From: Flavobacterium phycosphaerae
Lineage (GTDB): Bacteria; Bacteroidota; Bacteroidia; Flavobacteriales; Flavobacteriaceae
Length of the DNA: 64,000 nt
Direction: 5' to 3'
Assembly (NCBI RefSeq): GCF_010119235.1
Contig: NZ_JAAATZ010000001.1
Span: 1,766,501-1,830,500, forward strand
Program-made: the position numbers and the translations under genes
Shown: positions 59,242-64,000 of the stretch, piece by piece
Layout of the letters: each line of letters begins with the position of its first letter
How positions within the stretch are numbered: the stretch's first letter is position 1
The notes under the pieces: model-generated
Database searches by the model: none
The model's input: only the letters and a program-made list of their open reading frames with translations
What the model was told of the DNA's origin: nothing

Positions 59242-59895
59242 TTATGTGGTAGCTACTATGGTTTTTCCTCCTATAGCTTTTTCATTCAACTGTACATTTA
59301 TTTTAGTTCCCAAGGGCAAATAGATATCTACTCTGGAACCAAACTTTATAAATCCGGCATCTTCTCCTTGCACAACTTGTTGTCCTTCTTCGGCATAGTT
59401 AACAATTCTTCTGGCCAAAGCACCGGCAATCTGGCGGTATAGTATTTCACCAAATTCTTTGGTCTCGATTACTACCGTAGTTCTTTCGTTTTCAGTACTG
59501 GCTTTCGGATGCCAGGCTACTAAATATTTTCCGGGATGGTATTTGCTGAATTTGATTTTTCCGTTAGCAGCGTATCTAGTAACATGGACGTTGATTGGCG
59601 ACATAAAAATGGAAACCTGCAAACGTTTGTCTTTGAAATATTCTTCTTCAAAAACTTCTTCAATTACTACTACTTTCCCATCCACAGGAGCTATGATGTG
59701 ATTGTCATTAATTTCAACTGTTCTTTTCGGATTTCGAAAGAATTGTAAAATCATGATTAAGAAAAATAAGGTAACAACCTGAATTCCTTTTTCCAACCAG
59801 AAAATATCGGAAACGAATTTGTGTGATAAAAGAAAAATAATAACCGTTAACGAGGTTGCTATTGCAATAATTTTTCCGCCTTCTTTATGAAACAT
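59242..59895 (-). CDS. psd: Phosphatidylserine decarboxylase proenzyme
   Basis: This 217-residue enzyme (short Bacteroidota type) makes phosphatidylethanolamine from phosphatidylserine. Two N-terminal hydrophobic segments (residues 8-23 and 31-48), IAPVDGKVVVIEEVFEEE, PINVHVTRYAANG and the self-cleavage Ser in AGFIKFGSRVDIYLPLGT, which becomes the pyruvoyl group, are present. The start at 59895 (MFHKEGGKIIAIATS) is chosen because a longer version only adds 14 residues into cdsA. Overlap with cdsA is 11 bp. Confidence 0.93.
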   Translation of the reverse strand: MFHKEGGKIIAIATSLTVIIFLLSHKFVSDIFWLEKGIQVVTLFFLIMILQFFRNPKRTVEINDNHIIAPVDGKVVVIEEVFEEEYFKDKRLQVSIFMSPINVHVTRYAANGKIKFSKYHPGKYLVAWHPKASTENERTTVVIETKEFGEILYRQIAGALARRIVNYAEEGQQVVQGEDAGFIKFGSRVDIYLPLGTKINVQLNEKAIGGKTIVATT

Positions 59896-60688
59896 AATAT
59901 AAAATTTGATAAAACAAATAGACAAATGGTGCTGCAAATATAATACTATCCAAGCGATCTAGAAAACCGCCATGACCGGGCATAATGTTGCCACTGTCTT
60001 TAACGCCCGCATTGCGTTTGAATTTTGATTCGATTAAGTCTCCTAATGTGCCAAAAGCACTTACGATGACGGCAATCAATATCCATTGTATGATGGATTC
60101 GTCTAAATAAAATTGAGCCAATAAAAAACCGGCAATCATTGAAAAAATCAGTCCGCCAACAAAACCTTCGATGGTTTTCTTTGGGGATACTCTTTCGAAA
60201 AGTTTATTCTTACCAATACTTCTTCCCACCAAATAAGCGAACGTATCATTGGTCCAAATTATCGTCAGTATGCTTATGATAACCTGTGGATGATACTCAT
60301 TGGCAATAAACGGAATTTTGGTAAAAATGATGATGGGAATGATAAGATAACCAATCAGGAAAACATACTTGGAATTGCGGTCTAAGAGTTTGCTTTGCTT
60401 TTCAAAAAGAAATAACAACGATCTGAACGAGACCAATAATGCCGCTATAAGCAACAAGATTTCATTGGTTTTTATAGTGTTGTTTAAATTGAAAAGGATA
60501 AAAGCACCAGTAGCAATTACCAACGGAACTATAGGTTTTAAGTGAATTAGTTTGCAAAATTCGACCACAGAAAAAATAAGCAGCAAACCAAACAGCAATA
60601 AAAAACTATACGGAGAGTATAACGTAGCGCCAACTAGAAGGAGGACATAAACGGCTCCCGAAAGGGCTCTGGTTAAAGTTGTGTTCAT
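59885..60688 (-). CDS. cdsA: Phosphatidate cytidylyltransferase CdsA
   Basis: This 267-residue inner-membrane enzyme makes CDP-diacylglycerol from phosphatidate and CTP. It has about eight membrane helices and the C-terminal signature SKFKRNAGVKDSGNIMPGHG GFLDRLDSII. It overlaps psd by 11 bp and lies 1 bp from the LUD gene, so CDP-DAG synthesis and PE formation are encoded together. Confidence 0.96.
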   Translation of the reverse strand: MNTTLTRALSGAVYVLLLVGATLYSPYSFLLLFGLLLIFSVVEFCKLIHLKPIVPLVIATGAFILFNLNNTIKTNEILLLIAALLVSFRSLLFLFEKQSKLLDRNSKYVFLIGYLIIPIIIFTKIPFIANEYHPQVIISILTIIWTNDTFAYLVGRSIGKNKLFERVSPKKTIEGFVGGLIFSMIAGFLLAQFYLDESIIQWILIAVIVSAFGTLGDLIESKFKRNAGVKDSGNIMPGHGGFLDRLDSIIFAAPFVYLFYQILYYVS

Positions 60689-60689
60689 A

Positions 60690-61295
60690 CTATAAATCTT
60701 CTAGCAGCAAAAGATATAAATTTTTGGCTGTGCTTCCGTATTGCAGGAAATCTTCGTCTTTTGCTTTTTCGAAATATTTTATGGTAGTAATATTGGTTGG
60801 GTAATCTTTATCGTATTTCTTTTTGATGACACGAAGTCCGTCGCTTTTGGTTTCTAAAATCTGACTGGTAGTGGCCAAAATTATAATGTTTATCGGCAAA
60901 TCATTCGGTTTGTTTTGTTTGATTTGATTCGAAGAAAACAGCACCGAACCTTCATCAGCAATTAAGTTTTCACAACTGGCAAATAAAAATTTTGGATTTT
61001 CAGGTTTGTCATAACTCAATTTATTTTCATCGAGCATGCTGAACAATTTAGTTTCATAACAAAGTGCTTCACATTCGAACCAATCATTTTCTTCGAGTAT
61101 GTTTAAAAACTGGTCTTTTACTTCGTTTAAGTTTTCACAATATAAAAACTTACCGCCATTTTTTTTGAAATTATAAGTAAACTTTTCATCTACAGGCAGT
61201 AGCGAAAAGCTGGAAGGAGTATTGTTGAATTCGCTTTGACTTTCTTCGTCAGAGGCATCGTTACCAGCGCCAAAAAATTTTCTGAAAAGACTCAT
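60690..61295 (-). CDS. LUD-domain (LutC/YkgG-like) protein
   Basis: This 201-residue protein resembles the LUD domain (FLFASCENLIADEGSVLFSS, NDLPINIIILATTSQILETK), as in LutC of lactate utilisation, but lacks the rest of a lutABC operon. In flavobacteria a gene of this type consistently sits between ftsH and cdsA, and its role is not established. The N-terminal ~30 residues (SDEESQSEFNNTPSSFS) look unstructured. Close spacing to cdsA indicates co-transcription. Confidence 0.82.
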   Translation of the reverse strand: MSLFRKFFGAGNDASDEESQSEFNNTPSSFSLLPVDEKFTYNFKKNGGKFLYCENLNEVKDQFLNILEENDWFECEALCYETKLFSMLDENKLSYDKPENPKFLFASCENLIADEGSVLFSSNQIKQNKPNDLPINIIILATTSQILETKSDGLRVIKKKYDKDYPTNITTIKYFEKAKDEDFLQYGSTAKNLYLLLLEDL

Positions 61296-61410
61296 GCTTG
61301 TATGGGTATAATCTAGTTTAGAATTTGAAATCCCTCAAAGATAAAAAAATCTTAATTCAAAAGCATGTTTTGAATTAAGATTTTAAAAAAATGTTAAAAT
61401 GTCGGTTTGA

Positions 61411-63333
61411 CTATACTATATCAGTTTCTTCCGCCGAAATATTGAAAGGTCTTTTACCAAAAATGGTTTCTAAATCATCTTTAAAGATGACTTCTTTTTC
61501 AATTAAAATATTGGCCAATTGTTCTAGTTTATCTTTGTTGTCTTCCAGTATTTTAATGGCTCTTTGGTATTCGGTTTCGATTAAATTCGAAATCTCTTTA
61601 TCAATGGTTAAAGCCGTTTCTTCTGAGTAAGGTTTCGAGAAATTGTATTCGCTTTGGCCTGATGAATCGTAATAGGTTACGTTTCCGAGTTTATCATTTA
61701 AACCGTAAATAGTGACCATGGCACGCGCTTGTTTGGTTACTTTTTCCAAATCGCTCAAGGCTCCTGTCGAAATTTTATTGAACATTACTTTTTCGGCAGC
61801 ACGTCCGCCCATGGTAGCACACATTTCATCGAGCATTTGTTCCGGACGAACAATCAAACGTTCTTCAGGCAAATACCAAGCGGCACCTAAACTTTGTCCA
61901 CGAGGAACAATAGTTACTTTTACTAATGGGGCTGCGTGTTCTAACATCCAACTCACAGTAGCATGACCGGCTTCGTGAACGGCAATAGCTCGTTTTTCTT
62001 CAGTGGTAACGATTTTATTTTTCTTTTCTAATCCACCAACGATTCGGTCTACTGCATCTAGGAAATCCTGTTTGTCAACTGCCGTTTTGTTGTTACGAGC
62101 AGCAATCAACGCAGCTTCATTACATACGTTAGCAATATCAGCCCCCGAGAATCCCGGAGTTTGTTTGGCTAAGAAGTCAACATCCAAATCAGCTACTTTT
62201 TTCAAAGGTTGTAAATGCACTTCAAATATTTCTTTACGCTCACGGATGTCCGGTAAATCAACATATATCTGACGGTCAAAACGTCCGGCACGCATTAAAG
62301 CTTTGTCTAATACATCGGCTCTGTTGGTAGCGGCTAATACAATTACGTGTGTATTGGTACCGAAACCATCCATCTCAGTCAATAACTGATTTAGAGTGTT
62401 TTCGCGTTCGTCATTTGATCCTGAGAAATTGTTTTTGCCACGGGCACGACCCACAGCATCAATCTCATCAATGAAAATAATAGCAGGTGATTTGTCTTTG
62501 GCTTGTTTGAATAAATCTCTAACACGAGAAGCTCCAACACCAACGAACATTTCGACAAAGTCAGAACCTGACAACGAGAAGAACGGTACTTTAGCTTCAC
62601 CGGCTACGGCTTTGGCTAATAACGTTTTTCCGGTTCCCGGAGGACCTACCAGTAAAGCTCCTTTCGGAATTTTTCCTCCTAGATTAGTATATTTATCTGG
62701 GTTTCTTAAAAACTCAACGATTTCCTGTACTTCTTCTTTGGCACCTTCTAATCCGGCTACATCTTTGAACGTAATTTTTACATCGGTTTTTTCGTCAAAT
62801 AGTTTCGCTCTTGATTTACCGATATTGAAGATTTGGCCACCGCCACCTCCGGCACCACCGCCCGACATGCGTCGCATGATGAGTACCCATAGTCCGATAA
62901 TAACAACGATTGGCAATAAACTGATTAATAGTTCAGACCAATTACTTTTAGGTTTGAAATCGTAATCTTTAAGCTTGCCGTCAAGTTTAGCTTTTTCAAT
63001 TTTGTTCTGAAAAACTTCATCGTTACCAATATCAAAAGAATAATGAGGTCCTTTGCTAGGATTGCCTAACATATCTTTGGCCACTTTGCTGTGCGCTTTA
63101 TCTTTAAGAGCCGCTTTGGTTAAATAAGCTTCTCCTTCGGTTTTGTTGTAGATTACCACTTTTTCAATTTGTCCTTTTTCAAGGTACTCGTTGAACTTAG
63201 AGGATGTTATTTTGGCTGCATCCTGAAAACTGGAACCTCCAAAATAATTAAGGGCGAAAAATATGGCGATTAAACCGGCATAAATCCACCACGGACTATA
63301 TTTAAAATTATTAGATTTTTTTTCGTCAGCCAT
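61411..63333 (-). CDS. ftsH: ATP-dependent zinc metalloprotease FtsH
   Basis: This 640-residue membrane-bound AAA+ protease degrades membrane and regulatory proteins. Two N-terminal membrane helices (about residues 14-32 and 121-140) flank a periplasmic domain. A Gly-rich [13 protein letters not shown] linker and the AAA module ([50 protein letters not shown]) follow, then the M41 peptidase motif [12 protein letters not shown]. It sits 18 bp from rsfS and 115 bp upstream of the LUD gene. Confidence 0.98.
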   Translation of the reverse strand: MADEKKSNNFKYSPWWIYAGLIAIFFALNYFGGSSFQDAAKITSSKFNEYLEKGQIEKVVIYNKTEGEAYLTKAALKDKAHSKVAKDMLGNPSKGPHYSFDIGNDEVFQNKIEKAKLDGKLKDYDFKPKSNWSELLISLLPIVVIIGLWVLIMRRMSGGGAGGGGGQIFNIGKSRAKLFDEKTDVKITFKDVAGLEGAKEEVQEIVEFLRNPDKYTNLGGKIPKGALLVGPPGTGKTLLAKAVAGEAKVPFFSLSGSDFVEMFVGVGASRVRDLFKQAKDKSPAIIFIDEIDAVGRARGKNNFSGSNDERENTLNQLLTEMDGFGTNTHVIVLAATNRADVLDKALMRAGRFDRQIYVDLPDIRERKEIFEVHLQPLKKVADLDVDFLAKQTPGFSGADIANVCNEAALIAARNNKTAVDKQDFLDAVDRIVGGLEKKNKIVTTEEKRAIAVHEAGHATVSWMLEHAAPLVKVTIVPRGQSLGAAWYLPEERLIVRPEQMLDEMCATMGGRAAEKVMFNKISTGALSDLEKVTKQARAMVTIYGLNDKLGNVTYYDSSGQSEYNFSKPYSEETALTIDKEISNLIETEYQRAIKILEDNKDKLEQLANILIEKEVIFKDDLETIFGKRPFNISAEETDIV

Positions 63334-63351
63334 TTTTTAGTATGAACTTTT

Positions 63352-63723
63352 TTAGTAATTGGTTTGTATGGTTGTGATTTTAGCATCGCCCCAAAGCCCT
63401 TCAATGTTATAGAATTCACGAATTTGTTTCTGGAAAACATGTACTACGATGTTCACATAATCCATTAAAACCCATTCGCCATTGTCAGTACCTTCAACGT
63501 GCCAAGGTTTGTCTTTTAATTCTTTAGAAACCAGTTTTTGGATGGAGTTAACGATGGCGTTAACTTGGGTGTTTGAGCTACCATTGCAGATGATAAAATA
63601 ATCACAAACTGCGGTGTCAATGTCTCTCAAATCTAGGATATCAATATCATTTCCTTTTACTTCTTCTATGCCTTTGATGATGCTCGCTAAGAGGACATCT
63701 GTCTGAACTGCTTTTTTCGCCAT
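63352..63723 (-). CDS. rsfS: Ribosomal silencing factor RsfS
   Basis: This 123-residue RsfS/Iojap protein binds L14 on the 50S subunit and blocks subunit joining when nutrients are low. Characteristic segments are DILDLRDIDTAVCDYFIICN, SSNTQVNAIVNSIQKLV and VEGTDNGEWVLMDYVNIVVH. The ATG at 63723 (MAKKAVQTDVLLAS) is preferred; a longer frame to 63765 would reach into the promoter. It is the first gene of the rsfS-ftsH unit and divergent from birA. Confidence 0.96.
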   Translation of the reverse strand: MAKKAVQTDVLLASIIKGIEEVKGNDIDILDLRDIDTAVCDYFIICNGSSNTQVNAIVNSIQKLVSKELKDKPWHVEGTDNGEWVLMDYVNIVVHVFQKQIREFYNIEGLWGDAKITTIQTNY

Positions 63724-63744
63724 GTAGTATTTATGTATGTTGGA

Positions 63745-63773
63745 CAAAGGTATTACTTTTGTCATTATTTTTG
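63745..63773. promoter_or_regulatory. Divergent promoter region rsfS/birA
   Basis: On the minus strand CAAAGGTA (63745-63752) reads TACCTTTG, a -7 match for rsfS. On the plus strand TATTTTTG (63766-63773) with a TTGG at 63740-63743 is a -33/-7 pair with a 22-23 bp spacer for birA. TACTTTTG at 63754-63761 is an alternative. Confidence 0.45.
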
Positions 63774-63815
63774 CTTAACAAAAGTTTAAAATTTACTATT
63801 AAAAACTTTCCTCTA

Positions 63816-64000
63816 ATGCCTATCATCAAACTCGATGCCATAGATTCAACAAATGATTATCTTAAGCAATTGACTAAAGAAAATGAGCTTGAAAATTACA
63901 CTATTGTCATAGCCCGAGAACAAACTAAAGGCCGAGGACAAATGGGAGCGCAATGGTTTAGCGAACCGGGTAAAAACTTAACAATGAGTGTTTTGGCTAA
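63816..64000 (+). CDS. birA: Biotin-[acetyl-CoA-carboxylase] ligase (3' partial)
   Basis: The frame from ATG 63816 runs off the right edge. The first 61 residues, MPIIKLDAIDSTNDYLKQLT ... REQTKGRGQMGAQWFSEPGK, carry the GRGR-like biotin/ATP loop (TKGRGQMGAQW) of bifunctional or monofunctional biotin protein ligases. The N-terminal HTH of BirA repressors is absent, so it is a ligase without a DNA-binding domain. Divergent from rsfS, a conserved arrangement in this group. Confidence 0.93.
   Translation, partial: MPIIKLDAIDSTNDYLKQLTKENELENYTIVIAREQTKGRGQMGAQWFSEPGKNLTMSVLA

Overview
The window is a gene-dense, low-GC chromosomal segment from a member of the Bacteroidota, most likely Flavobacterium or a close relative. 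The evidence is a PorX response regulator and a protein with a type B sorting domain (both type IX secretion, T9SS), three TonB-dependent receptors of Bacteroidota type, a FecI/FecR-type sigma and anti-sigma pair, fused SecDF, -7 promoter elements of the TAnnTTTG type, weak Shine-Dalgarno sequences and many short lipoproteins. No tRNA, rRNA, CRISPR array, insertion sequence, integrase or prophage module was seen.

Layout. 1-2.2 kb: end of an unknown gene, an HTH regulator, a 21-bp tandem-repeat array, a lipoprotein and a DUF2721 membrane protein. 2.3-10.7 kb: htpG, two small lipoproteins (one OmpA-like), a TetR-like/UbiB-kinase operon, a secreted protein with YadA-head-like repeats and an ABC ATPase. 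10.7-23.5 kb: an S9 peptidase of the glutamyl endopeptidase type, a FabH-like ketosynthase, a frameshifted outer-membrane beta-barrel receptor, a 1537-residue T9SS cargo protein and argS. 23.5-29.3 kb: an ECF sigma / FecR / STN-TonB receptor unit divergent from two lipoproteins and a 55-residue membrane protein. 29.4-36.3 kb: ffh, folD, small membrane and envelope proteins, a TerB-like protein and hsp20. 36.3-46.1 kb: uvrB, a Nudix-rlmF-thiN cluster, a TonB receptor/DUF4249 pair and icd. 46.5-55.9 kb: secDF, a second 21-bp array beside a gene relic, a DUF4258-like gene, ald, tsaE, porX, an MBL-rhodanese enzyme and two Cys-rich small exported proteins. 56-64 kb: an M13 peptidase, a lipoprotein superoxide dismutase, then acbP-psd-cdsA-LUD-ftsH-rsfS, and the start of birA.

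The best candidate for an undescribed system is at 23.5-29.3 kb. An identical 15-bp element, AAGTAGGGTTTTTTA, is followed after exactly 9 bp by TGTTTA(C/A)CC. It occurs once in front of fecR on the minus strand and once in front of the divergent lipoprotein genes on the plus strand. This looks like a promoter for the locally encoded ECF sigma factor. It would link a surface-signalling TonB receptor to two related lipoproteins and a small membrane protein of unknown function.

A second window-wide pattern is technical or evolutionary. At least six genes (an outer-membrane receptor, a lipoprotein, folD, a TerB-like gene, a DUF4249 gene and secDF) are each repaired by adding one base to a homopolymer run. 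A seventh, the ABC ATPase, is suspicious for the same reason. Several are conserved housekeeping genes, so base-calling or assembly indels are more likely than real pseudogenes. I annotate these as full-length genes carrying a frameshift.
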